Shown here one piece after another: positions 11,166 through 22,230 of a DNA stretch of 64,000 bases. The notes beneath the pieces were generated by a model. That model searched no databases, was not told where the DNA came from, and saw only the letters and a program-made list of their open reading frames with translations. Numbering within the stretch: position 1 is the first letter of the stretch; each line of letters opens with the position of its first letter. The translations under genes were made by a program, and so were the position numbers. This DNA is from Aplysia californica (Eukaryota; Mollusca; Gastropoda; Aplysiida; Aplysiidae): the NCBI RefSeq assembly GCF_000002075.1, contig NW_004797776.1:46320-110319 (forward strand), given 5' to 3'.

Positions 11166-11701
11166 AATCTTGAAGCTCTTCCCTCTGACTGCAGTCGACA
11201 AGTCGTAAATGAAGACATTAATCTTACTCTCCTCCACAAAGTATAATGAAATGAAAAAAGAGAATTTCACTGAATTTCAACAAAATGGGAAAACAATCTA
11301 AGTGACTGAATGAAGAAAACAATACGAACTAAAAATAACATTAGGAAATTACACTGAAAACATTACAAAAAATCCAAGTACTTCAACAAGTGTCTCATTA
11401 AAAAACCAGTCCACTGCAGTCAGGGCACGCAAAAGGAAAATGAAAAAATTAGTTTCAACATGTTCCACACTATCCAGACTTTTATCTAAAAATTTTGAAT
11501 TTCACGCTTGTTTTCATTTAATACCAAAAAACAATAACCTAAAAAAAAAAGGCCAACTAAAAACCCATCAAGAAAATAATAATTCCTTTAAAAAGTTTCA
11601 AATGTGTCTTTGTACGCGGATATGTAAAAAAAGACAAAACCATCTTCATTTTCCTTTTGTTCTCCTGGTCGCACATGAGTGTGCATGTGCTGTCGGGCGA
11701 C

Positions 11702-11880
11702 CTAGTTCTGGAGGTGCTCTTGGAAGAACTCCTCGACAGAGTCGGTGTTCCATTTGTCGATTCCCAGTGTCTCAACGACCTCGTGGTTCTTGTCCAGCAG
11801 CTTGATCACCGGATCGGCGCCACGCACATAGCGCACCGTCAGACCGGGGAACTGCTTGACACGGTCACTCTTCACGAATG
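11702..11880 (-). CDS. SELENOF: SELENOF exon, C-terminal thioredoxin-like part
   Basis: Starts after TTCCTCCGACAG with CA, completing the Ala codon begun by G in the previous exon. It codes AFVKSDRVKQFPGLTVRYVR, then GADPVIKLLD and KWNTDSVEEFFQEHLQN, and ends with TAG (11704-11702). It is rich in GC compared with its surroundings. Confidence 0.93.
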
Positions 11881-14800
11881 CTGTCGGAGGAAATAAAGAT
11901 TATTATCAACTACGGTGTCTGAGGTCACAGGTCAACTAGGAGCAAATTTTTGGGGGAGATGACAAGTCTATACAAGTCAAACTCGGAGATGATGATGGGT
12001 TTTTATGTATCAGAAGAGCGCTTGTGAACTGGCTATGACATCTCCCCCACCTCCCGTTGTGAGCCGTATGCCGTGTCTCCATATGAATGGTCGGCCTTAG
12101 AAACACATTCATATGTTGAGGCAAAAGGATGTAAAGGTGTGCTGCTCTCTCCCTCTTTTCCCGTCCCTTCCTTTCTTTCACCTCACCTCCTGTTACAAGG
12201 TTGCTTTGTCTCATTCTGTCCCTACCTCTGTTTCCCTTCACATCCGGGATGCTCCATTAGCTCAGTTGGTATCAGGTGGAATTTGGAGAAGATGACCCTG
12301 GTTCAAAACCCCAATGATTCTTTCTGAAATTAGCTTGTTTTTTGGAGTTCTTAAGGATTTCGACAAATTTGGCTCAGTCCTCTAGGAGATGGATGATAAA
12401 TTCAGAGGTCCCGCCTTCCAAATAACCCCATAGTGTTGAAAAGGGCGTAAACCTATGCAATCTACCATTGCTTCTACCTTCACCTCCCTTCGATCGTCTC
12501 TGTCTTGTGCTCTCATGTATTATATTACACTTAATTAGTAACAGCATGAAATGGACAAAGCTGATGGGGTGAGCAAATTTCACAGAACAACAGAACAGAC
12601 TTGAAGAACAGCCACACAAACGCAACAGAACAGAGTTTCAGTTTTCTTCTTATTCTTACTACCCATTACGCCATCTGGCGTTTCAGTTTTAGTAAGGTTT
12701 TACAGTGCTCGTAACTGCATAAGGCAAGGTCATATTAGCGCCATGGGGTAGATGTCAACAGAGAACTCCAAACGGGAAATCAGGATTACTCTGCTCACTT
12801 CTCTAGCCTCAACATAGGTAGCGTAAACACGGCCTTGCGGGCACTCGCGGCCTTCCGACCGCGTGGTATCAGTGAAATCGGGATAATTCCGATCGCTGTT
12901 TCTTTGCTCTTTCACNNNNNNNNNNNNNNNNNNNNNNNNNNNNNNNNNNNNNNNNNNNNNNNNNNNNNNNNNNNNNNNNNNNNNNNNNNNNNNNNNNNNN
13001 NNNNNNNNNNNNNNNNNNNNNNNNNNNNNNNNNNNNNNNNNNNNNNNNNNNNNNNNNNNNNNNNNNNNNNNNNNNNNNNNNNNNNNNNNNNNNNNNNNNN
13101 NNNNNNNNNNNNNNNNNNNNNNNNNNNNNNNNNNNNNNNNNNNNNNNNNNNNNNNNNNNNNNNNNNNNNNNNNNNNNNNNNNNNNNNNNNNNNNNNNNNN
13201 NNNNNNNNNNNNNNNNNNNNNNNNNNNNNNNNNNNNNNNNNNNNNNNNNNNNNNNNNNNNNNNNNNNNNNNNNNNNNNNNNNNNNNNNNNNNNNNNNNNN
13301 NNNNNNNNNNNNNNNNNNNNNNNNNNNNNNNNNNNNNNNNNNNNNNNNNNNNNNNNNNNNNNNNNNNNNNNNNNNNNNNNNNNNNNNNNNNNNNNNNNNN
13401 NNNNNNNNNNNNNNNNNNNNNNNNNNNNNNNNNNNNNNNNNNNNNNNNNNNNNNNNNNNNNNNNNNNNNNNNNNNNNNNNNNNNNNNNNNNNNNNNNNNN
13501 NNNNNNNNNNNNNNNNNNNNNNNNNNNNNNNNNNNNNNNNNNNNNNNNNNNNNNNNNNNNNNNNNNNNNNNNNNNNNNNNNNNNNNNNNNNNNNNNNNNN
13601 NNNNNNNNNNNNNNNNNNNNNNNNNNNNNNNNNNNNNNNNNNNNNNNNNNNNNNNNNNNNNNNNNNNNNNNNNNNNNNNNNNNNNNNNNNNNNNNNNNNN
13701 NNNNNNNNNTGCTCAGCGGATATAGGCCTTTCAAATGAAACTGATAAATTTGGCATACAACTACTTTGAAAATTTAGTTTCTGGTACCTACTCAACAGCA
13801 CAAAGTCTGCTTTGACTATCATGGCACCCCGGAAATAGCAATTCACAAGAAGAGTGACAAACATACGAAAGAAGTAGAGGAAATATGATGATAGTAAGGA
13901 TGAGGAACACACACATGGGAGCTGAGACACAAAAAAAAACCTTGTCTTACAGGCTAATGAGGAGATCAATAGAAGTATCGTCACATGAATAATAAGGAGT
14001 GCTTCTTTTACTCTCACTATTTTTCTTGTTTTACTACGAGTTTTATTGTACTTGCACTGCAATTAGCTCATATAGTGCCAAAGATTAGAGGTGTTACTAA
14101 AGAGTCACATACACAGAAAAGGAGGAGGAGAGATGAGGACGATAGATATTTGACAGAAAATAAGGAGCAAACCACACCAGAACACCCACCAAGCACCCAA
14201 TCTCTTTCTTCATGCAAATATGTGCACATGGACTATGTTAATGGATCAATAATAGGAATAGGGAAAATAGTTGTGCATAAAAACCAATAAATCTGTCGGT
14301 CACTTTGACACAAAAGGTTAGAACCATTTGTCCTAGCCAGTGAGCCTCAGTTACTAAATGATCTTCAGTGCGATATTAAACTTACCCTGGACTTGTGGGA
14401 ATCGACCCAATTTTCATCCGCACACAGCTAACTCAGCAAAGGGGTATTTCTGAGGGAACAGAAAGAAACTCAATGAGAAAAAGCACTTGGAAAGTGCAGG
14501 GAGAGGTAGGAAATCAATAGCAGCCAAGTAAAAGTGAAGTTAAAGCCTACATTTTGATCGTTTTTCACTGACAACATTTTTACACTTCCTACTATCAGTA
14601 ATTAGTATCACAGAGGCTACCACAAAATCATCAATGCGACAACTGCCTCCAAGAGGTAAGAACAAATGGCTTAAACAAAGGAAATTACCCAGTTTACATA
14701 CAGTATAAATGAAAAAGTTAATCCAAAGAAATGAAGAGAAATCCTGTAACAAGAAAGAGAGAAGGAATCCACTCGGCTCAAGTCTTCTACATCCCTTACA

Positions 14801-16061
14801 GAGGGAGTCGTTAGCAATTACAGGGCTGAGAATGGCATTCCACAAATTTTGAATTCTTCCAGTCATGAAGAAGAATAAAAAGTACTCGATTGAATGGTAC
14901 CAGCCGACACAAAGATGTGCACGCATCTCGGTTTTGTCCAGCGAGCAAATAAAAAACTTCTAAAATTATTATTGTCTTTTATTCAATTCGTTTTTTTATT
15001 CTTACTACAATATATCATTATAATACGAAACTCGGAAAAAAGGCGGAAGAGGCATTCGGACGAGCGAACGGCGGTGTTGCAATGAGCGGACAATTCTCAG
15101 CCCTGAATTAAAAGCATTACTGTAACCATCTCTACAAGGAATAAAATACTGTCTCAGGGGCTCCTGTCGTCTACAGGTATGATGCTCGTTTCTTATTCAG
15201 AAGATCCTGGGTTTGAAACCTGACAGCAACGAAAAAACTGTCTTCTCTAAAATTTTCTCCTTTCACCTGTTCTGCTTTCTGCTTTCATCTCAATTTTCTT
15301 ACCCCATTCCTAGCTTCCTCCTTTACTCAAAACTTTTCATACTGTTGTACCTACTTCAGGCTCCTTCTTACTACTGTCTTTCAGCCACATCCATGATCTT
15401 AAAGCAGGTAAGATCAAACACGTCCCCTTCTCGGATTAGGGAAAAAAATCTTTAGCGGTCCCGAGTGTAAGTTGCGCACGTCAAAGATCCCTTGGTAGTC
15501 CTAAACTCAATAAGAGTAGGTTTAAGTGGCCAGTCAGGCAAAATTCAAAATTAATACTTAACAAGACAGAAAATACTTTAGTCAATATAAAAATATACTA
15601 TAGTACCTTCGAAAAATGATTGTGGCTGCCTGAAGGCAAGGAACCCTATGAAGAAGGAAAGTTACAAGTAATAATCAGTCGCACTGCAGGTTGAAGAACC
15701 AGCACTCGACTACCCCTGAGATAAAGCAGGGGAATGCAAAGAAAAAGAAGAAATACTGATTCCTTCATGGTACATGCTCCTTTTCTTTCATTTTATTACT
15801 GTATGCACTGGGCCATGTTCTAAATGTTCTACATGACCTATTTGTAATTAGCAGGACTTCAAAAATAAAAATAAAAACAAGGCTCACAGTAATCCCAGCT
15901 TCCTCCTCCTTATCTTTCTGGCAACACTCTAAACAGTCGAGCTTGATGGCACCCAAGTTGAAGTCGTCCATCTTCAGGCATGTTGAACACATAAGGTTGT
16001 TGGTGAAGCCTTTCAAGGAACATTCTCGCACAAAGTCAAGACTACAATCTCCAACATACAC
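11702..16061 (-). CDS. SELENOF: Selenoprotein F (15-kDa selenoprotein), Sec-containing
   Basis: An ER-lumen thioredoxin-like selenoprotein that in animals binds UDP-glucose:glycoprotein glucosyltransferase and helps glycoprotein folding. Coding exons on the minus strand are 16061-15888, 14449-14386 and 11880-11702, joined in phases 0 and 1 with GT-AG borders; 138 residues are encoded without the signal-peptide exon. The Cys-rich UGGT-binding part (GFTNNLMCSTC, then LDCLECCQKD) is followed by VCGUKLGRFPQVQ, where U is an in-frame TGA (14416-14414), and by the thioredoxin-like end with YVRGADPVIKLLD and KWNTDSVEEF. Length and domain order match the animal family. A SECIS follows in the 3' UTR. 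The exon for the signal peptide is not proven. Ordinary gene finders would read the Sec codon as a stop. Confidence 0.93.
12246..12390 (+). mobile_element. tRNA-like SINE, family C
   Basis: TAGCTCAGTTGGTA (A box) and GGTTCAAAACC (B box) lie at tRNA-like spacing, but the acceptor stem cannot pair as a real tRNA would. The tail with TTTTTTGGAGTTCTTAAGG matches a second copy at 55505. Confidence 0.55.
12815..13790. mobile_element. Insertion with TAGGTA termini and a 7-bp target duplication; contains a sequence gap
   Basis: The left end TAGGTAGCGTAAAC and the right end (reverse complement TAGGTACCAGAAAC) are imperfect inverted repeats. CTCAACA flanks both sides (12808-12814 and 13791-13797), and the repeat copy at 9064 has it once. 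Bases 12918-13709 are unknown (N), so coding content cannot be judged. The known left 100 bp is unusually GC-rich. The superfamily is not assigned. Confidence 0.7.
12918..13709. other. Assembly gap (N)
   Basis: A run of about 790 undetermined bases. Open frames crossing it are artefacts. Confidence 1.
14386..14449 (-). CDS. SELENOF: SELENOF exon with the selenocysteine codon
   Basis: A 64-bp exon between an acceptor TTCTGTTCCCTCAG and a donor GTAAGTTT. It reads KYPFAELAVCG, Sec (TGA at 14416-14414), then KLGRFPQVQ, ending in phase 1. The CGU redox motif is the active site of Sep15. Both neighbours join in frame: GIT before and AFVKSD after. A frame search that treats TGA as stop would miss it. 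Confidence 0.93.
15158..15570 (+). mobile_element. SINE family A in a SELENOF intron
   Basis: tRNA-like head with GGGTTTGAAACC, a pyrimidine-rich body, GTAAGATCAAACACGTCCCC and GATCCCTTGGTAGTCC. The orientation is opposite to SELENOF. Confidence 0.65.
15888..16061 (-). CDS. SELENOF: SELENOF exon, Cys-rich UGGT-binding region
   Basis: Acceptor TTATTCTCAG, donor GTGAGCC, 58 codons, phase 0 at both ends. It codes VYVGDCSLDFVRECSLKG, FTNNLMCSTC, and LDCLECCQKDKEEEAGIT. The Cys pattern CSTC and CLECC follows the family (CSSC and CRGCC in human). Confidence 0.9.
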
Positions 16062-16319
16062 CTGAGAATAAGATGGAACAGAAAACGTAACACAGTACTC
16101 AATAAAGAGGAAAATAAATGCTTACACTCTTAGCTATCAACTTAAAAAAACAAACTTATTTATTGTGTTTTTAAAAAAATTAAGAAAGAATTTGTAACAA
16201 TAGACAACACACCTGGTCCACATCCGACAATTGCATCTCCTTTCTACACCTCATGGTATTATAAGCAAACAGAAAAAATAAAGTAAAAGTGAGTAAACTG
16301 AAGGGGACAAATTGCACAC

Positions 16320-16490
16320 CACAAATGTTGCGTTATCAGACTATCATCGACAAATTTCTCAGTGGTAACGAAAGCGAAAGTAGACCTTGATTTTCCCGAT
16401 CGAGCCTCAGGGTCACATACATTTCCGCCTACCGCCATAGCCGCCTGTTTGCATTTAAATGTACTGTCGGACGGGGAAAAGCTGAACGAA
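16320..16490 (-). repeat. Fragment related to the interior of the 43475-45302 element
   Basis: On the minus strand, AACAGGCGGCTATGGCGGTA, TCGGGAAAATCAAGG and TTCGCTTTCGTTACCAC match 43752-43850 with moderate divergence. No termini were seen. Confidence 0.6.
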
Positions 16491-17229
16491 TAATATTATC
16501 ACAATGTGATTTAAAGAATATCTAGAATCTAGATCTAGAGTCTAGATGAGCCATTGCCAAAACGTGGGGAAAAACACACACATCTCACATTAGTGTGCAT
16601 AAAATGTGATGCATTAGTATTTATTCCTCCAAAACATATACACACGTCAAATATAGGATGTAGAACCTGCATTAGCAGTTTCAGACCCCTTGTCAGCTTT
16701 GCAATCTTGAGTTTGTAAATTTTGTGCCAAAAATGTTCGTTTTTTAGTGATTCCTGGAGTGTCATTTTGAGCACACCAATGCAAACTTCCAAGAATGTCC
16801 AAAATTTAGTATTTTTGGTTGTGTTTTTTTTATGTGTGCTTTGATTCTATGTTATTTGTCATTGAGAAAGGTTAACTTGCTCAAGAAATCGGTTTATTTG
16901 TTTGCAAATAGACGAACAATTCGGATTACTTGTGCGTCTGTCGTGTCGTCACGGACTAGGTGTTTCAGAAAACACCATTATTTTTCAGTAGAATCACCGT
17001 AGCTGGTTAAATCTCTTTGCCTATCGTCGTTTATTCAATACTTCAAAAGCCGCGATGTGCGAAAGGAACATCGGGTTCCTAGATCTACGATTTCGGTCGG
17101 CTGTTTAACATTCGCCGTTATTGTCGTCAATTTGCGACGTGCCGAAGTCCGAATTTCGCCCACTTTTGTTTTGAACGGGTTATCAAAAGTGCCCGGATAT
17201 AATTGTTCTCTTGAGTGACTTCCCCTTAC

Positions 17230-17285
17230 CCGCGTCCCGAGAACAACGGAAGCAACGGGGGAAACAGAAAAACGAAAGTAGTCAT
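17230..17285 (-). CDS. SELENOF: Possible SELENOF first exon (signal peptide)
   Basis: Minus strand ATG at 17285 codes MTTFVFLFPPLLPLFSGR and ends at a good donor (GTAAGG) in phase 2, within a CpG-rich stretch (about 17050-17300) that could be the gene's promoter. The phase does not fit the acceptor at 16062; it would fit a weaker AG inside the next exon, giving GLDFVREC. This is a tentative placement. RNA evidence is needed to settle it. Confidence 0.25.
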
Positions 17286-17689
17286 TGCCTTCAGCGTCCG
17301 GTGACGCACAAGAATTTTGCGTTGAATGTGATGTATTGGGCTGTTTTGCGTGTTTTTAGGCTACTCTGTTGAATATTTTAGTGAAATTGCGGTGCTTACA
17401 CTGGATTCCTGGAACAAGAGTGTGATGTGTGAACAAACTTCGAGAGATGGATCATTTCTGTGGTTATAGATTTAGCTTTTGTGCTCAGTGATGACGTTTG
17501 GGGTGTCGTCATGCAGCCGTACAAGACTGACTAACGTACAAGAAATTACATTGTCCTAAGAGCAAACATTTTTTAAGTAATGTGTGCTCTCTTTACTCAA
17601 ACATATAAACAAACATGTCCTTGTTTATCTGTCTAACTCAAAAATACACATGTTCTTTGTTGGTATGATATACCTTTTTCCAATACATT

Positions 17690-18445
17690 GTGTCATTGTG
17701 TCATCATTGTTATGTACAAGTAATATTTTTCATAATTGCTAATATCAATAAGTTTTCAACATATATTTCATGCATGCAAGATTCATTTAGAAGCAAAATA
17801 CGCCTTTATTGATCTGTGTATCTCTTAGTGCAAATTTGTTCTTTGTAGGCATGATTTTACCTTTTCCCAGTATGTTTTGTCATCACTGTTATGTACGAGT
17901 ACTGTTTGTCATAATTAGCCACATAATTGTGATCGTCCACTGTCTTTGATATGACCTGGTATCTGTTTCAAAGCAAAAGAAACCTCTCCTGTTTTTTTGT
18001 TTATTTTTAAAGTGCGCTTTTATCTCTGGAGGCAAGACTTTTGTCTTTTCCTGTACATTGTGTCATCATTGGTACAAGTCATGTTTGTCATCACTGTTAT
18101 GTACAAGTCAGCTCCATTGATTTTGTGCTTTTGCCTCATATTAGTTAAAAAATTGTTTTACACATGTGTTTTTCTGGTACTGAGGCTTTGATAACTGTAT
18201 TTGTACAGCCTTTCACTATTGTGATGTGTTGTCAATGATAATGTCCAATGTGTATCCTTTCTTGTACATAACAATGATGACATGTTCTGTGCACTGCGTC
18301 ATTGTTACAAAGCTTGCCATTCACATTACCATTATGAATGGAGTTCATAGTGTACAAAGTGTTTGTTTACTAAACAAATGGAATTTAAAGTCTATAATTT
18401 GCCTTGCTGCTTATCTGTTTTTGTCATCACTGTTACATACAAGAA
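17690..18445 (+). repeat. Region of diverged TCATCACTGTTATGTACAAG repeats
   Basis: The motif GTCATCAxTGTTATGTACxA recurs at 17700, 17879, 18062, 18085 and 18423 and inverted near 18262, with variable spacing and in AT-rich DNA. No gene was recognised. Confidence 0.55.
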
Positions 18446-18770
18446 ATACAGTAGTTGCCAAACCAATAAACCCATATCTCCAAAACCGTACATCTCCTTG
18501 CTCTGATACTCTAGGAATATGAGCACTAAATGTCAATCTGTGACTGACAGAAAAGAGAGTCAAATTGGTAAGAAAAATTTTTTTGCACCACTGAGTCTCA
18601 AGGGAGTCTCACGTTTCGGCAATTGCTCAGATAGATCTCTATGGAAGTGGCTTTCCTCACCCGAGGTGAGAATAAAAATACGATCGACCTCTCAACCCGG
18701 GTGAGACTTGCCACCGTTGGCTATTCTCACCCGGTGTGAAACAAGACCTGTTTTTCCTAATTTCTGAATA

Positions 18771-19190
18771 CTGTCTATTGGTGTGGATGATCAAATTGAT
18801 CAAAGCAAAGAAAAAATTACGTATTATAGCACAAAAGTAAGCTACTTTGATCGTCTACAAAGATGCTATGGCTATTTCACTTTTCGAATCGAGCCGAACT
18901 ACGCGGGTCACCATTTTGTTTTGCTCAGAAGTTCTCGCAAGATCTACTCCTCCCCTCTTCTCTCTCTCTGTCTCTTTCCGAATCTGTCTATCGGTGTGGA
19001 CGATCAAATTGACAAAAAGAAAGCTTAAAAATGATGTTAAAACACAAAAGTAAATTAATTTGGTCGTCCACAAAGATGCTACGGCTATTTAACTTTTCGA
19101 ATCGAGCCAAACTACGCGGGTCACCATTTTGTTTTTCCCGGAAGTTCTCGCGCTTCCTCACTCTCTGTCTCTCTCTCTCCACTGCCCAAA
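18771..19190 (+). repeat. Two-copy tandem repeat, 213-bp unit
   Basis: CTGTCTATTGGTGTGGATGA at 18771 recurs as CTGTCTATCGGTGTGGACGA at 18984. Both copies then share TTTTCGAATCGAGCC, ACGCGGGTCACCATTTTG, GAAGTTCTCGC and a CT-rich end. Divergence is roughly 10-15 % by eye. Confidence 0.75.
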
Positions 19191-19240
19191 GACAAAATTG
19201 CACGCTTTTAGGCTAGGCTAACAGTAGAAATGGAACGTTT

Positions 19241-19312
19241 GTTCACGCCACGGAATTCTACAATTCTGTTATAATTATATCACAGTGTAGAATTCTGTGG
19301 TTCATGGTGAAC
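19241..19312. repeat. 72-bp near-palindromic hairpin
   Basis: GTTCACGCCACGGAATTCTA on the left pairs with TAGAATTCTGTGGTTCATGG plus TGAAC on the right; the centre TATAATTATA is also self-complementary. Either a very small foldback element or a cruciform-forming site. Confidence 0.6.
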
Positions 19313-19385
19313 GCAAAACTGGTTGGCCTCGCCTGCGCTATTCTCACCCGGACCCAGGGCCAGGGTGTGAGAATAGGCCGTCATT

Positions 19386-19441
19386 ATTCGGGCTCGAGTC
19401 CGAATAACATTTTTTTCATATATTCGGACTCGAGTCCGAAT
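19386..19441. repeat. Paired 20-bp palindromes
   Basis: ATTCGGGCTCGAGTCCGAAT (19386-19405) and the perfect palindrome ATTCGGACTCGAGTCCGAAT (19422-19441), joined by an A/T spacer. A diverged third unit TTCGGACACGGGTCCGGA follows at about 19455. Confidence 0.7.
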
Positions 19442-19668
19442 AAGAAAAAATGTTTTTCGGACACGGGTCCGGAGAAAAGGAAGTGTCTTCGTTCTATAGA
19501 TCTAACGTTCAGTGCTTCCAATTTTCCACCATTTTTTAGTTTCCCCAACACCTTGTCTGCCGATCCGATGCCCACCGCCTCATTGATACGCCCCCCCACC
19601 ATGTTTCCTACTTTCTTTGTTGTAGAAAAAGGTAAAATTGAAGATAAGCAGATCTCCTGGCACCTGCA

Positions 19669-19985
19669 TATTATGAGCTGTGTAAAAAAAAAAAGACCGA
19701 TTCGTTCAAATACACAAGCCTGTGTCATCTCGATTGTTTACCAAGAAAAAGTTGTGTTGCTGTGTAGAGCCGAGCATACGGCAACTTTTGATTCCATAGA
19801 CCAGCTCACAATTCATTACGTAGATCTACGTCAAGACTAGCTTATTATTGTAATAATGATCAGTTTCCGGGGGGGGGGGGGGGATGATAGCAAAATCGAT
19901 AGCATCCCCCCCTCCCCTTTCCCGACACGCACACACAGCCGCATGTGTGCAGGCCGTCCATCCGACCCCGACACACACTAACGAG
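19669..19985 (+). repeat. Segment shared (inverted) with the pogo-like element at 54 kb
   Basis: CCTGCATATTATGAGCTGTG, CCGATTCGTTCAAATACACA, CAAGACTAGCTTATTATTGT and CATCCGACCCCGACACAC match 54645 down to 54300 on the opposite strand. The terminal repeats of that element are not seen here. Confidence 0.65.
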
Positions 19986-20246
19986 CCATCTTTAATTGCT
20001 CTGATGACCTCTTGACAAATAAACATTTATTAAACATTTATTAGTCTAAGCGCTGTAACTTTTCAGGCTGGCCTCAAATTCATCATAAGATAAAAACTCG
20101 GCTCCGTCACAACTTAACGCCATTTTGCCCGAAGTGATCCCAGTCTCTACCCAGCCTGAGGCTGAGGCGAGTCACGAGTGAGGCAGGACAGGAAGCTGGA
20201 GTCACAAGTCACAGGAAGTCAGAAGTGATGTCATGCTGGACAAGAA

Positions 20247-20292
20247 TCAGAGTCCGAATAACATTTTTTCATATTCGGACTCGAGTCCGAAT
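20247..20292. repeat. Second locus of the 20-bp palindrome
   Basis: CAGAGTCCGAATAACATTTT leads to the perfect palindrome ATTCGGACTCGAGTCCGAAT at 20273-20292; the spacer is nearly the same as at 19386. Confidence 0.65.
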
Positions 20293-21289
20293 AGTCACTT
20301 CGGCTTCGGTGAGAATAGAGGTGGCCTGCTGGCCTAGATCTAGATCTATAGATCTAGAATTATATATTAGATCTAGATCTAGCACTCAGCGGAAACCTAG
20401 ACTGCAGCGTTGACACCTCAAACAAATGTAAACTCTGAAAAATATCTAGCAGGAATTTAAACTAAAATGCTGCGGTTGCAGATTAGCTGAAGGTAGTGAA
20501 GATGCCGTGACAAGATTTGAAGATGACGTGTCGTCGCCGACAGCGCCACACAAGTTTGTTCTTACATTAATTAACTGGTTTCCCGGTACTACTTTAATCT
20601 AAAAACAAATACTTTTTCACATCAAATGGGGGATACAACATAAAAGACCGCCATGACTAATTATAATTTGCACATGTCATGTTCTCACCATAAACATTAG
20701 CAGAAAGGATACAAGTTGTATCCAATCCGCCATCTTGGCAGAATTTAGTAGTCGATAAATGTACAATTAACGTCAACAAACCAGGTTTCCTTTGGTGGAA
20801 AGCTTCGTTCTTTAAACGATTCAGCTTATTTAATGTAATAATAAAAAGAAACGCACACTAGCGAAACATCAAACTAGTTCAACAGTTAGGATAAATCATT
20901 ATGTATGTAACTTCACCTGAAGCCAAATGCTCCTCAGAAATTAAATTTTTTTTTATTGGGCCTAATTATTATATAGATCTAGATATCTAGATCTAGTTAA
21001 AGAGGATTTTCAGCCCCAAAGAAAGAAACACTTTACCAACAAGCAATCTAAATATTATTATTGTTTTTAATTTGGCTATGGGTGTCTACTCTATTATACG
21101 GGAATGCTGATAATAATAATTAGAGATTCTGAAAATAAAATAGAAGCAACTGAAAGGCAGGAAGATTCCTTGGAAGGAGGAGGAGTCAAATGAGGTGGCG
21201 AACTGAGTCAAGAAGCTCGCGAGTAGGCCTACTGCTCATTTGAAAAAGAGACAAAGGAGTTGTTTTTTTTCTTCCCCACACGCGACGCT
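20293..21289. other. Intergenic DNA with CTAGATCT runs
   Basis: No gene was seen. CTAGATCTAGATC-type runs occur at about 20336-20385 and 20970-20998. Confidence 0.4.
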
Positions 21290-21358
21290 TGTTGTTGTTG
21301 TTGTTTCTTCTTCTTCTTCTTCTTCTTCTTCTTCTTCTTCTTCTTCTTCTTCTTCTTT
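21290..21358. repeat. (GTT)n then (CTT)n microsatellite
   Basis: About 17 bp of GTT followed by about 55 bp of CTT. The reading frames through it are not genes. Confidence 0.9.
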
Positions 21359-21559
21359 CGTGTTATAGTCTCTGGCCTCTGGTTGCACCAGAGCAAGCTG
21401 ATTGCACTTTTGCATCCTCTCAGGGAAAAGCAAAAAGTACACATAAATTCCAAGGGAGGTAAGTTGTCACTTGTCAGGAGTTTCTCAAGTCTCGAAGAAG
21501 AGGGCTGGAACTTGTAAAATAGGCCTAAAATATTGCACTGCGTTGCCCAGAAACGTAGA

Positions 21560-22230
21560 GGTGAAACATCTGTTTGTTCATTGTTTTAGTAAACTGTGCT
21601 TAGACTTAGACGAGTTAACCACCGTGGACATTCTGTAGTGAAAGTGTATCGCTCATCTTTCAAATTGGTGCTTAACCAATTAAAACAAAAATTCTGCATC
21701 TTGAGTCTTGAGTCTTGAACTTGAAGTGAAGACGGCGATTTTGTAGTTTCGTTCGTTAAAGTCAAGAGTAGGGGGGACCTACACACCTAATAAAAATATG
21801 GGGGGGGGGGGGGGTTCAGCTGGGCATGCCCCGTTTAACTGTATTTCAACCATATAATTTGATGGCTTGCAATTAGTATTGGTATAAAATTCTCTCGTTT
21901 GCGGCGCATCAAACATTGTTTGTATCAGCATGTACAGCGAAAACACATACTAATCGCTGGGGCCAAACCAGATTATCCCTGCATTTATAACTCAACTGTA
22001 ACTTAAGTATGACAGTGCTCGAAACTAAAGTGGTTTCCAACTATTGTAATAGTATGCCTGATAAATGCATGGTCCACTTTAACTTTAAAAAAGCATGCTG
22101 GCAGCACAGAACTAAATTTTTCTAATTATTATCGGATAATTATTATGTAGTCGCTTGTAAGTGACATAAAGTGCATATCAATTTGAATCATGAGGATATT
22201 GCTTGCAGATTAAAATCTAAGTTTTTAAAG
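21560..22230. other. Intergenic DNA between SELENOF and MAN1B1
   Basis: AT-rich, with a G13-type run near 21801. Nothing coding was recognised. Confidence 0.4.

Larger units (their letters stand above)
12692..13908. repeat. Dispersed repeat split by an insertion (12815-13790)
   Basis: 12692-12814 and 13791-13908 together match 9064-9293. The break falls at CTCAACA, which is present on both sides. Confidence 0.75.

Noticed and set aside
12246-12330. tRNA gene
   Set aside because: A and B boxes are present but the stems do not pair, and a second diverged copy exists at 55505; it is a SINE head.
12730-14062. Open frames of 296 to 397 codons
   Set aside because: They run through unknown bases (N) and are artefacts of the gap.
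14540-14926. 128-aa minus-strand open frame in a SELENOF intron
   Set aside because: No recognised domain or splice context; left unannotated.
19304-19840. 178-aa open frame
   Set aside because: No motif; part of it overlaps a repeat shared with 54 kb, and an antisense frame is equally long.
21229-21517. Poly-Lys/Glu/Phe open frames
   Set aside because: They are translations of a (CTT)n microsatellite.
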